A stretch of 64,000 nt of DNA from Smallanthus sonchifolius. Taxonomy: Eukaryota; Streptophyta; Magnoliopsida; Asterales; Asteraceae. Under the pieces are notes generated by a model, which ran no database searches, was not told the DNA's origin, and saw only the letters and a list, made by a program, of their open reading frames with translations. Of this stretch, positions 46,366-57,239 are shown piece by piece (position 1 is the stretch's first letter; the number at the start of each line of letters is the position of its first letter). Position numbers and translations under genes: made by a program. Location of the stretch: positions 21,818,350 through 21,882,349 of the forward strand of contig CM042030.1 of the NCBI GenBank assembly GCA_023525975.1, read 5' to 3'.

Positions 46366-47353
46366 TGTCGGTCGCAAGGTTCGGGAGATTACTTGGTATG
46401 TACACGAGACATGAGATCCCGACCGAGTTGTTCACCGATGGTATCACCGAGTTTTCGACAGAGGAGGACAAGGATCAGTTTTGGCATGAGTTTGGTTTTG
46501 GGATTTATGATCCGAGATTGACTAAGGCTTCGAGCCTTCGAGATCCTCTACACCGTGTTCTGCACTGCTGCATAGTGTATTCCATTTCTAGTAGAGGGCA
46601 AGGGGAGACTGTGGTGAACCTGAGGGAGTTGTTTTACCTTTATTGCCTTGTACGCCCGCGCACCTGTAATCTTGCGCACTACATCGTGGGGTACTTGGTT
46701 AATAGTTTAGTGAGAGATGTGACCAGTGCCATATGTGGCGGTCACTTAGTGACCAAGTTTACGAGGCATTTTCAGTTGTTGACAGATGAGTTGATCGGGG
46801 ACTTGACTCTAGTGGCAGAGACTTCAGTGATGACAGTGCAGACTCTTCAGAACATGTACGTAGTTAGACGAGTGCCAGGAGGTCCGAGGTTGGTCGATCG
46901 TTTGGGTAGAGTTTGGGATCCTGACTGTCCGGGTCCAGATCCAGATCTTGTTCAGGCAGAGGCCATAGCCGCCGCTCACCAGGCTCATGTGGCTCATCAG
47001 GAGCAGGAGCAGGGGCATGCAGAGCACATCGAGCACCATGATGATGAGCCAATTGTTCCACCACCACCTTGGGTTTCCATCTACCATGATCTGTTCATGC
47101 ACTACTGGGCCTGGTAGTACGAGGTCCAGTGCGCCGCTGCTGCTGCTGGTGGGGCACCCTACGTGGTTCCTTTTCATTCTTTATGCAGCCAGAGCATCAG
47201 CATCAGGTACCACCATCACTGCAGCCACGACTGTCATCACCACCATCACCGTGTCACCATCAGTGACCACCACCATCACCACCCGGAGGTGGTGGAGCTG
47301 AGGAAGGTGAGGGAGCCGACATCAATCTTGAGGACGTGCAGATGGAGGAGTAG
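46366..47353 (+). pseudogene. Athila D ORF2, C-terminal part
   Basis: Continues ..GGEWHVILS with VARFGRLLGMYTRHE, then LRDPLHRVLHCCIVYS and NLRELFYLYCLVRPRTCNLA, typical of the plant ATHILA ORF family. The frame is open to a TAG at about 47115. A further frame carries a Pro/Gly-rich, acidic end (GADINLEDVQMEE, stop at about 47353). No signal peptide or clear membrane anchor is evident, so an envelope role is not supported by what I can see. Confidence 0.82.
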
Positions 47354-47927
47354 TGCCCGGCCGATGGAGTAGTGCTCTTATCTACACGGAAGTATTAGTT
47401 AGTTTATTTTTCATGTTAGAAGTTGTATTAGTTTTTGAGTTAGCATAGCCGCCAGGTTTTTAGCCATTTAGCCACTTTTAAATTCCACTTCCTTACCCTT
47501 AGCCATTGCCAAGTTACAACCCGTTCAAAGTCCTCTTGATTTATGCTTTGTTTCGTGTTAGTTGGTAGAGATTTGATCTTTTAGCAAGCTTATGATTTAC
47601 AAATGATTCATTGTCTTGGCATTTGAGTGTTCTATACATACAACATTACTTGTATGATTATTTATATATCCAAGTGTGTGTGAACATTGTGAGGAGTATA
47701 AGGCTACATGCTAATGATTTCTAAGGCATATTCATTTGCTCATCGGTTGTTACTTCATTGGGCTCCTTGGGTTACATTTAGTCAACATTGCATTTCTTGA
47801 AAAACTTGTCAAACCTTTATAGTTTATTAATGCTTACGGTTTTTTGAATTGATCCATAGTGTCATTAGAAGTTTTGTTTTATTTTGATTTTGCTTGAGGA
47901 TAAGCAATGTTCAAGTGTGGGGTTGTT
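47354..47927 (+). other. Athila D 3' untranslated region and polypurine tract
   Basis: Non-coding. It ends with GAGGATAAGCAATGTTCAAG then TGTGGGGTTGTT, the characteristic segment before Athila 3' LTRs. TGATGTGCTAG at 47928 starts the LTR. Confidence 0.8.
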
Positions 47928-48740
47928 TGATGTGCTAGAATTTACACATCTTTTTGGCCCAAAAATTAACTCATTTCATGATCAATTCTTGGTTATTTTC
48001 CACGTTTAGAAACTTATTTGCTTCATTTCCAGTTTTGTAGGTCTTTGTGAAGCTAAGTGAACAAACAAGAGAATTTTAGGGACTAACTTGAAGTTTTTAG
48101 GGTTTCTGAGTTAGAGGCACCTTGATCGGAAGTGCATATTGTTGTCTAATTAAATCAACTTGAGGTGGGTAGTGTTTTTCTCATATTATCTTTCCAACTA
48201 GTTGTTGGATTAGTGTACCTTGATCGGAAGCTAGTTCAATCTTTATAAACATTGACATGATTACAACACGTGAACTTCATTGCATGATTTTAGGTGGTTA
48301 GTTTGTATAATTCATTCTAGCTTTCTGAATAGTCATTTGATTATATGTCTTTGATGAGAATTTAGTCAATCTATGTTTCGTGTGATTGCCATGTTTCCAT
48401 GTATTGAATGTATTCTAGATGGATTCGACACCGAAGTGATCTTTCTTCCTTGATTGTTTGAGTTGTGATTTTAGTTTAGTTTTATATATTTGCATGCTAG
48501 TTATTTAAACAAACTCTTCAAAATATCTTTTTACCATCACTTGATTATATCTTAGTTTCGGTTTATTATTGTATTCCACTGTATTCACGGATTGATATCT
48601 GGTTCTTACTTTTATTATATTGCCATCCGACGGGTACACTTGCCCGATGTGTGTGTTATTAGTCTTTGCTGAAAACCATTTTAAAACTCTAATTGTGTGA
48701 AAAATACTTATAAAAATATATAAATAGTTACAACTCATCA
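47928..48740 (+). repeat. 3' LTR of Athila D with a ~960-bp internal deletion
   Basis: 813 bp against 1774 bp for the 5' LTR. Sequence jumps from GAGTTAGAGGCAC (about 48120, equivalent to 8279) via CTTGATCGG to GAAGTGCATATTG (equivalent to about 9240). The deletion removes the whole inverted-repeat array and the TATA box. The end (ACAACTCATCA) matches the 5' LTR. Confidence 0.88.
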
Positions 48741-49252
48741 CTCAGTAGATGATAATACCTTGACATTAGCTCATCAGTACTTTCACCTTCAAAGTGTTAG
48801 AAAACATTGAACTGTTTCTTCAATAACTCTCTTCGACTTTTCTTAATATCAATACTTCCCTCACACCGTTGTTTCAAACCTTCCCAAAGCTCTAGAGAAT
48901 TCTTGAACTTCTTGAATGTATGATATATATCTAATGGTAAGTACATGGTTAAAGTGGGAAAGGACTTCTTTTCACGATCATACTCCTTCTTTTCTTCCTC
49001 AGTAAGAGCTAAAATCTTCTTTGGTGTATCAGTTCTACCCATATAAGTAAAAGTAGGATGTTCATATCCCTCACTGATCGGTATCCACAAGCTCGTATCA
49101 TTATAAGCCACATAGTTATCAAATCGATCCTTCCAATTTGAATAATCCTTTAAATTCAACAGCCTTGGTGGTTTTGTAGGTGTCCCGATGTCATTATCGC
49201 AGTTGAGCATATTGGTCATGTTATTAACCCTTGCATGAGTAGCATTCGACAT
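48741..49252 (-). pseudogene. Element E copia gag, N-terminal part
   Basis: ATG at 49252 (MSNATHARVNNMTNM) leads to a DUF4219-like start and UBN2-type gag: LNLKDYSNWKDRFDNYV, ALTEEEKKEYDREKKS, YHTFKKFKNSLELWEGLK and RRELLKKQFNVF. A stop at about 48800 follows. The frame then continues (HFEGESTDELMSRYYHLLSE) to the Athila border. The other half is at 7577-8085. The frame is also open upstream of 49252, but MSN is the first methionine that fits copia gags. Confidence 0.85.
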
Positions 49253-49772
49253 CTTTGAAATCTTGAAAATACACTTAGCGAACTTGAACAAAATCCTTGT
49301 AGCGCACTTATCAACTGCGCTAGCTTTAACTCTAGCGTACTTACACCTACGCTTGAACACAAATCAGGCGAACTTGTTATCTGCGCTTGAAGCTTCTTCA
49401 TGCGAACTTGATAACTACGCTAATACCAGAAATAGCGAAGTTATTGAATTGACTTAGGAGGGAAATAAGGTCTCAAACTCCGGCAAGAACTTCGGTCAAA
49501 AATCCGGCAACTGAAAATCTCAAACTCATCTTAAAACTTTTTGTAATTGATCTAAATCTTCAATAATTCTTATCCAAATTCAATTTTAATACTTCCTGAG
49601 CAATTAATTTATCAAATCAACAAACAAACAAGTCTCAATTGATCCAAAACTCAGTCTAAAAGTCGCTACTATCTCCTCTGAAAATTTCGATCCTAGAAAC
49701 TAGAAATCACAGCTTAAACTAGTCAAATTATGTCCAAAACAAATTGCAAACCAACTCAAATCGAGAGAAAGA
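49253..49772 (-). other. Element E leader with GCGC/GCGAAC inverted repeats
   Basis: Non-coding leader between the primer-binding site and gag. It contains TAGCGCACTT..AACTGCGCTA (49300-49322) and several related half-sites (GCGAACTTG, GTACTTACACCTACGC) between 49275 and 49445. The same motif family fills the U3 of the LTR (50020-50145). Confidence 0.7.
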
Positions 49773-49785
49773 GGCTCTGATACCA
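49773..49785 (-). other. Primer-binding site of element E (tRNA-Met type)
   Basis: Plus-strand GGCTCTGATACCA, 2 bases before the LTR start at 49788. Confidence 0.92.
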
Positions 49786-49787
49786 CA

Positions 49788-50251
49788 TGTAGGTCCTCAT
49801 TCAGTCACAGATCATACGAATTGCTATCAACTATTCACGTAGTGCGGAATCCTATGAATCTGTCGTGAACACAAGATGACAAGTCAAACATAGTAGATGT
49901 AAATACAAAACGAGTCTATATTCACTGAACACTAGTCTCTAGATTACGAACTTGACAGAATTACAAAAGCTTACAAATCTAGAACAAGTTCAGCTATATA
50001 TAGACAACCAACCTACATCTAGCGCACTTACTATCTGAATCAGATACAATTCTAGCGCAGTTAATAAGTGCGCTAGATAAACCTTTAGCGTACTTAACAA
50101 CTACGCAAGAACAAACTCTAGCGCAGATGTCAAGTGCGCTAGGCACACATTACATACATCCCAAACATGATTACAAGTAAGAACCCTATAGAACTATTAC
50201 AATAATTAATACAAGACTCAGACTGACTGCCACAAAACCTATGTTCCAACA
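49788..50251 (-). repeat. 5' LTR of element E (copia)
   Basis: 464 bp. On the minus strand it starts TGTTGGAACATAGG, typical of copia LTRs, and ends ..GACCTACA. A minus-strand TATA box (CTATATATAG, 49994-50003) lies next to an inverted-repeat array (50020-50145) with CTAGCGCA..TGCGCTAG dyads (one is 50055-50079). The array is upstream of the TATA box in element sense. The right flank CAATG (50252) belongs to F RT. Confidence 0.9.
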
Positions 50252-52401
50252 CAATGAACACTATTACCGATCAATCCAGCATCGGTTGACACACCATATT
50301 CATCAAATCCATGAACGCTTCTGGGGCGTTCGTCAATCCGAAGGACATCACGCGGAATTCGAAATACCCATATCGCATAGGAAATGCGGTTTTCGGTATG
50401 TCTTCCTCTCTTACTTTCAACTGATGGTACCTGGACCAAAGGTCGATCTTAGAGAACCTACTTGCACCTTGAAACTGGTCAAACAAGTCGTCGATCCTTG
50501 AAAGATGGCACTTGTTCTTCACGGTATGCTTATTCAACTATCTTCATGGAACAATCCTTCTTCTTCACAAACAGCACTGGGGCACCCCAAGGCGAGATGC
50601 TCGGTCTGATAAATCCCTTCTCTAGTAACTTGTCCAGTTGTGTCATTAACTCTTTCATATCCACTGTTGCTAGTCGATATGGAGCCTTGGCCATGGGCTG
50701 GGCATCTGGTATTAAATTAATTCAAAAATGATCTCCTGGTCGGGCGACACACCAGGCAAGTCCTCTGGGAACACCTCCGGATACTCTTGCACCATAGGAA
50801 CGTCATCTAGTTCCTTCACTTCATTAAACTTGTCAATCATGTATACCAGGTAAGCCTCACATCCGCACCTCAAGTAATCTTTTGCCTTAATCATCGAGAT
50901 GATGTTAGGCATCGGGACTTCGCGATCCCCATAAACCTCTACTTCGCTACCGTCTGGAGCCTTGAGTGGGATGATCTTCCTCTTACATGTGATTTGTGCT
51001 TCGTTGGTAGTTATCCAATCCAAACCCATTACGAAATCAAACCCTCCCAAAGTCATGACAAAAAATCTAACAGGGAACCTATGGCCCTCTATATTTATTA
51101 TAGAATTGTCAACTACTTATGTCACTCTCGTGGCCTTACCCTTAGCGGTTTCTACACTAAAGGCTTTTTCTATTTTACTAAATGCGTATTTTACCCGTTT
51201 AAAGAAAGCACCTGATATAAAACTTTTACTGGCGCCCGAATCAAATAATACAGAAACAAAAGTGTTTTCAAGGATAAACGTACCTGACGCCACATCGGGG
51301 TCTCCCTGGCTTGTTCCTGCGTTAGTGCATACGCTCGAGTCCTTGTCCGGGGCCTCTCATCTTTCTTTTCGATGCCTTTCCCTTTACCAGCTTCTCCCAT
51401 ATTCGGGTTTTTGGGCATTCCCTACTCATATGACCGGAATCCCCACAATTATAGCACTTCAAGCTTGTGGGCAGTCACGATAATAGTGCTTGGTCTTGCC
51501 ACACTTGAAGCACAGGTTTGATCCTAGCCTACATTCACCCGCGTGAACCTTCCCACACTTCTTACAAACAGTCGGCTAAGCCACCCTAGCCTTCTTACCA
51601 CGAGCTCCAAATAAATTCCCACCAGTTCGCTTGCTTGGGAAGCTCAGCTTCTTTTTAGGTTCCTGAATGGCGGCATCATTCAATGCCAGATCATCTTACA
51701 CCACGCCACTGACTTCCACTACCGAATCAAAAGTGCTAGGAGTGTTTGCCTTAACAAACGTGCGGACCTTGTCCGGCAGTCCCTGGATATAACAAGCAAT
51801 CCCCCTCTCTTCGGTCGTGATCAGATGTGGCACCAGACGTGCCAACTTGTTGTATCGGGTGGTGTACTGATGGTGAGTCATGTTCCAAGCCTTCAACTTT
51901 AGAAAATCTCTTTCCACTTTCTCAATCTCGTTCCTTGGGCAGAAGTTCTGAATCATCAAGGCTTTTAAATCATTCCACATCTTTGAGTCGACAGCCGTAT
52001 CCCCCTTAGCTTGTCGAACTCATTCCCATTAATGGGACGCTTCTTCCCTTAAGGTGTTAGCCACCACGTCCTTATTCCAGTTAGTATCGGTGGGTCACAT
52101 ACTTTAAAGGACTTCTAGTCACAACCTAGACCAAGCAACGCATTGTCTACCTCCCCTGCTAGCCTTCCTTAAAGCCTCAGCCCATAAATCCGGCAAGGTG
52201 GCCTTCATCATTTCAGTGAATTCCTGAGCCAGACTCCTTCATCTCTAGTTCTAAGGTGAACTGCTGTCCTTCTGTCTCATGCAAGCTAACTTCTGGGTCT
52301 GCATAGACACTTGCCTCCTCAATGTACACTTGGTGAGCGGGTGCCCTACCGCGTCGTCTGGTACGACCCCCACCACACCTTCCGCGTATTCTTCTAGTCA
52401 T
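50252..52401 (-). pseudogene. Element F gypsy gag-protease-RT (5' half, interrupted by E)
   Basis: ATG at 52401 (MTRRIRGRCGGGRTRRRG) opens gag. Capsid part MWNDLKALMIQNFCPRNEIE is at about 51980 and CCHC-like knuckles (CLKCGKTKHYYRDC) at about 51500. Protease has LFDSGASKSFISG (about 51245) and, after stops, GFDFVMGLDWITTNEAQI. RT has RIDDLFDQFQGASRFSKIDL and SFGLTNAPEAFMDLMN and ends just before the expected FIDD at 50252, where E begins. Several stops and frame changes make it dead. It belongs to the same broad chromovirus group as A and B. Confidence 0.85.
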
Positions 52402-52726
52402 ATCGTTCTATAAGACAAGGATTCTAATGTCATCACACTAGTTAACAAATAGAATTCAACAAGTATTGTAAGATGTTAACATACACTGGCCATCTGCAAT
52501 TAACCATTACACTACCTTTTGACTTCTATTTTACCATCTTTATGATTTCATCAAAACATAAGTCCTAACCTAATACTTTCCAAGGCATACTATATATATA
52601 CTACCTTCATACTTGATGCTGTGGCTCGAGTTACCCGTACTGTCATCCGTTCTTAGTCCCATTCATAGTTTAAGTTTAGACGCTGGGCGTGTCCAAATCT
52701 CTCAAACTATTGCTCTGATATCAACT
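52402..52726 (-). other. Element F leader and primer-binding site
   Basis: Non-coding leader. Plus-strand GCTCTGATATCA at 52712-52723 is a one-mismatch tRNA-Met primer-binding site, 3 bases before the LTR start. Confidence 0.75.
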
Positions 52727-54494
52727 TGTGAGGCCCCAAACCCGGGAGGTCTCACGTGTTGGATTTACTCATAAACAAACAGTTCTTAAACTTGAATATC
52801 AAATAACACAGCGAAAAATTTCTTTAAAACATTACATAAACATGTTCAACATTCAAAAGCATAAACATTGTCTTAACATATCCATAACCTAATCACAAAC
52901 ATAAATGGGATGCCAGTCTTCATAAACAGCCGGATAACTCTTCTCGCTTGCCAAGCATCACCGTTCAACATCCTTACCTATCCTTAACCTGAATGTGCAT
53001 ACTAAAAGTCAGCTATGCTGGTGAGTTCTAACTTTACATAAAACTTTAACATAAAACGTTTGCCAAAAACATAACTTTCATACTTTATTAATAAAAGTGT
53101 ACGTAAAGCATGCAATAACATAACAATAAACATAAGTCAACAATAAACCGAATCTGCGCCTTTTCTTAACCGTCAATTCCAACTTCAAGCACGGTGCTTC
53201 ATAGAGCACACGTAACAAACTTTTAACCATTTATACTTTGAAAAGTACACGTAACAAACTTCATGCACGGCGTACCAAAGGATAATAAGTACCAAACTTC
53301 AAGCACCGTAACCTCGCAGAGTACAATACCAAACTTCAACGATCACGGTAATCCCCTTAATGACCGTAGTCACCCATTTCCCCCGAGTTGTACAACCGTT
53401 GGCCAACCACAAAGGCCGCTATAAAGGTATGACCCATACATAACATATATACTTCGATTCCCGAGGGAACCATGGCAGATTCGTTCATTTTATGACTTTC
53501 CTAAAAACCTTAACTTCCATTACATTTCTTCAGTTAAAGCATTCGTATGTTTTATTAAATAACATTTCATTCGTAAACATTTTGTAAATTTCATTCGACA
53601 AAACATTTTGTAAACACATTTCAAACTTTATCTTTCGTAAACATCACTTCATAAGTATGCACACCAGCCTAAAACATAATTCAAAGCATTAAAAGTAGGG
53701 CTCTAGAAATCACCTGATAAGCTAGTCTTGGTTGTCCTAACAAAGGTCCAACAGGCATCACACACGATCTAAATTGATTAATTTAATACACATCAGACCA
53801 ACCCCGACTCTAACGGTTTACTATTTCTGACTTAGGTGAACTTAGGCTAAGTTCGCATGATTTAAGCCCATCGAACTTACCAAGTTCGCTTACACTTACC
53901 ATTCAGCGAACATGTTCCCAGCGAACTTATCATGTTCGCTTGCCTTAGTTCGCTAAGTGACTGCCATCGAACCTATCAAGTTCGCTACCTTAAGTTTGCT
54001 TCCACTACACAACAAGTTCGCATGCAGGGCTGTCTTTCGATTCTGATTACGTCAAGACTAAAACTTTATATGTTCAAAATGTATGTTTATCATCCTAGAA
54101 GCCAGATCTAGGTTTATATTGAAGTTTCATACGTAAAAATGCCGACTTTTTAATCAAAACTGGAAAACCCAAAATGAATAAAAACTCAGATCTAGGTCAA
54201 GTCATTAATGTTTCGAGCTTCTGATTCAAAGGTTATTCTCCCGAGCAATGGAGACACGAGTTGGTGCGATCTTGAACTAAACCGATACTTTCTCTCTCTA
54301 TGGGTTTCTCTCTCTAGAACTTGGAGGAAATAAGCAAATGGAGAGTTTTGGGGTATTTAAGGGAGAGGACCCTTTCCAAGTTCACCCCCTATGTTCGCCT
54401 GGCCTAACTTCGGCTCAACCGATCTGGTCTCGTTCGTTCCATTCGTCGCGTACTAAACCCGTTATTATTATTTCATCGTTATTTTCATGATGTT
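52727..54494 (-). repeat. 5' LTR of element F (split a few bases before its end by a solo Athila LTR)
   Basis: Plus-strand TGTGAGGCCCCAAACCCGGG ... TTATTTTCATGATGTT, then the solo LTR, then the last bases to ..ATGTTACA at 56281. Without the insertion it is about 1771 bp. It holds an inverted-repeat array at 53837-54016. H has an equivalent ..GATGTTACA LTR end at 57226. Confidence 0.82.
53837..54016 (-). repeat. GCGAACTT..AAGTTCGC inverted-repeat array in the F LTR
   Basis: Five or more dyads: GAACTT..AAGTTC (53838-53853), CGAACTT-ACC-AAGTTCG (53872-53888), GCGAAC..GTTC, AGCGAAC-TTATCAT-GTTCGCT (53920-53940) and CGAAC..GTTCG (about 53969-53986). Several match the array type of the unrelated copia element E. 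Confidence 0.8.
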
Positions 54495-56273
54495 TGATGT
54501 GTTAGTATTTACACATCTTTTTGGCACAAAACTTCGCTCATTTAATGATCAATTCTTGGTTATATTCAATGTTTAGACACTTATTTGCTTCATTTCCTGT
54601 TTTATAGGTTTTTGTGAAGCTTGGTGAATAAACAAGAAGATTCCAGGATAAACAAGTGATGTTTTAGGGTTTCTGTGATGGAGGCACGGTCGTGCCCCTA
54701 TTTGGCACGGTCGTGCCAAGCTCCCAAACCCTAGGTACGGTCGCGCCCACATATGGCACGACCGTGCCAAGCCAAAATCCAAGGCACAACCGTGCCTTGG
54801 CCGCCCACGGTCGTGTGACATCTCGTGAGTTTGAACAGTCGTACGTCCTCGATCAGTGGTACCCAATGGAAGCTACGGATTGGTCAAACCTCTGTCACAC
54901 GGTCGTGCCAAGACCTAGACACGACCACGTCCTTGTCCTAGGCACGGTCGTGCCTTCTCTCCTGGCATGGTCGTGCCTCCCCTTTTCTATTTAAACATAA
55001 CTTAATTCTCATTCAGACATTCAGCGAACCCAGGGGAAAAACCTACTGTTCCAGCTCGAGTTTTCTTTGTTCCAGCCATATTTCAAGATTCTTGGAGAGG
55101 ATATAACATCAAGAGGATCACCATACATCAACAACAACATCTAGGATGGAGGAGTGGTTTGATTCTTGTTTTCATATCATGTTTCTCACTATTTTTCCCT
55201 GCTTATTTGTAATTTTGATGCTCATGATGAGCTAAAACTCCTGTTCACTTTGGTTTAGATGAAGTTTAGATACATTTGACAACATTCATGGATTATTGGC
55301 AATTATTGTGTTAATGTTATGACAACCGTATGATTATTCTTTGATGAATTTATGTATTCAAGTATTTTGAGTTGTTTAGAAGACTTGAATTTGTGTATGT
55401 CATATTATGTTGGAAAACTTGTGATTTATGCTTATATTCATGGATTGGTGTATGTATTTATACTAGTTTATGGCATTTGACTAGGAATGGTGAATGAAGT
55501 CTTGTTTATGAATCATTATATTTGTATGTATAACCTTATGCTTATGTTTGGAAAGACAAAGTATTTGTTATGATGTGTCATATTTAGTATTATGTTTATC
55601 TAGGAATTATTGACACATCCTCCTAATTTATATAACCTTTATATGAACATTGTATGTTGAAGAAATGCATATTGTTGTCTAATTTAATCAACTTGAGGTG
55701 GATAGTGTGTTGTTCATATTATCTTTCCAACTAGTTGTTGGATTAGTGTACCTTAATCGGAAGCTAGTTCAATCTTTATAAGCATTGACATGATTATTAA
55801 ACACGTGAGCCTCATTGTATGACTTTAGGTGGTTGGTTTGTATAATTCATGCTAGCTTTCCAAATAGTCATTTGATTGGATATCTTTGACGAGAATTTAG
55901 TCAATTTATGTATCGTGTATTTGCCATGTTTCTATGAATGTATTGAATGTATTCTAAATGGATTCGACACCGAAGTGATATTTTCTCCTTGATTGTTTGA
56001 TTTGTGATTTTAGTTTAGTTTTATATTCCTACATATTAGTTTAATTAAAAAAATCAACTTAAACATCTTTTACCCATACTTGATTGAATTTTAGTCCCGG
56101 TTTATTATCGCATTCCACCATGTCCACGGATTGATATCCGGTTCTTACCTTTACTATATTGCTATCCGACGGGTACACTGCCCGGTGTGTGTGATTAGTA
56201 TTTGGTGAAAACCCTTTTTAAAACTAATTGTGTAAAATACTTATAAAAATATATATATAGTTTACATGCATCA
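54495..56273 (+). mobile_element. Solo LTR of the Athila D family
   Basis: 1779 bp, TGATGTGTTAGTATTTACAC ... AGTTTACATGCATCA, with a perfect 5-bp target duplication ATGTT (54490-54494 and 56274-56278). No internal sequence is present. This is the expected product of recombination between the two LTRs of one Athila element. It retains the full U3, including the inverted-repeat array. Confidence 0.95.
54684..54975 (+). repeat. Inverted-repeat array in the solo Athila LTR
   Basis: About ten GGCACGGTCGTGCC/GGCACGACCGTGCC-type dyads, followed by TATTTAAAC near 54988 in the TATA position. This matches the layout of the D 5' LTR. Confidence 0.87.
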
Positions 56274-56281
56274 ATGTTACA

Positions 56282-56920
56282 CATGGTATGAAGATTAAAT
56301 AATTAGATTGAAAGAGTTGGATGTGGTGGGGGGGGGGGGGGGCACTAGAGCTCTCGGCCGAGAAGGGTTTTAGGGGGGGTGGTTTGGGTTTGTTAGACGG
56401 TTAAGTAGAAATAGGTGGTAGATATTTAGGTAATTAGTTGTTTAAGTCTTAATTAGGATAGTAAACGATAAATTAATTCGGTTTAAGTCCTTACCGACAG
56501 TTGAATTTTGATTTAACTAGTTAAAGGCTAGTTTGATGAAAAATATCCAAATCACGTATATTATAATTCGTTGTTGTGATAATATGTATGTATAGGTGCC
56601 TAAAGGTGACAATACGCAATAATATATTTGAAAGAAGTCGTTAAGGACTTTTGTGTGTATCTTAAGCTTTAGTAAAGTAAGTGTATTGCCTAGACATGGT
56701 ATTTATGTGGTATAGACTTCTAGGTATTTTTCTTGTATTTAAACTAATCACCAACGTTCGTATTATATGGGTTTTATGTACGCGTGTACCGGTAATTCCT
56801 TAAATTACCAAAATTAGAAATGATCAATGTATGATATTTGCTAGACTTTTAATGTTCTAATTCATGTAATCAAGTGAATCATGAAATATGAGAGATGTAA
56901 ACTCTGTTTGGATGGTTTTT
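56282..56920 (-). mobile_element. G: degenerate gypsy LTR fragment (B-related)
   Basis: Shares with the B LTR end the series ATTATAATTCGTT.., TAGGTGCCTAAAGGTG, CACCAACGTTCG, ACCGGTAA..CTTA.AATTACCAAAAT and GATGTAAACTC. It has a run of about 15 G near 56330-56344. It lacks the LTR terminus and is cut on the right by H. Element F probably inserted into it. Confidence 0.6.
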
Positions 56921-57226
56921 TCTACTTGATTTCGTGCGATTCTTCTTCTCTAAACTTCCCTATATATCCAGCAATGAATCGGGAGTAGATGAAGGCATTG
57001 AATGGTGATTCTTGAGCTTCTCTCTGTAACTCTCCCATTTTCTCTCTCTAGTATGCAAAAGATGGAAGTGATGAATGAGGGCAAGGGATGGAGGATAGGG
57101 TTACGTCCCCCCTCATTCCACTCGATTTTCTCCCAAGGCTAAGCCCACGAGCCTGTGGGATTCTTTCCACCATCTCGACCCAACCGTCTTTCTATCTTTA
57201 TTGTTATTAAATTTTAGGATGTTACA
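56921..57226 (-). mobile_element. Element H: 3' LTR fragment
   Basis: Short LTR remainder ending ATTTTAGGATGTTACA at 57226, followed by the reversed polypurine-type junction AGTACACCCTCC. The left limit is approximate. Confidence 0.6.
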
Positions 57227-57239
57227 AGTACACCCTCCT

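Larger units (their letters stand above)
8086..48740 (+). mobile_element. Element D: Athila-type Ty3/gypsy retrotransposon carrying nested elements A, B and C
   Basis: The element is bounded by LTRs of one family (8086-9859 and 47928-48740). It has an Athila-type primer-binding site, gag-pol on the plus strand, an additional ORF2 after pol, and the typical 3' end (GAGGATAAGCAATGTTCAAG, then GTGGGG). Removing A (16583-46365) leaves about 10.9 kb, normal for Athila. The flanks are the two halves of E gag, which proves insertion into E. No clean target duplication is visible (GTAAT left, CTCAG right). Coding regions carry many stops, so D is dead. Confidence 0.9.

Noticed and set aside
47163..47372. 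Histidine-rich ORF (runs of His) as a metal-binding protein
   Set aside because: It is an out-of-frame reading of the Pro/Ser-rich end of Athila ORF2.
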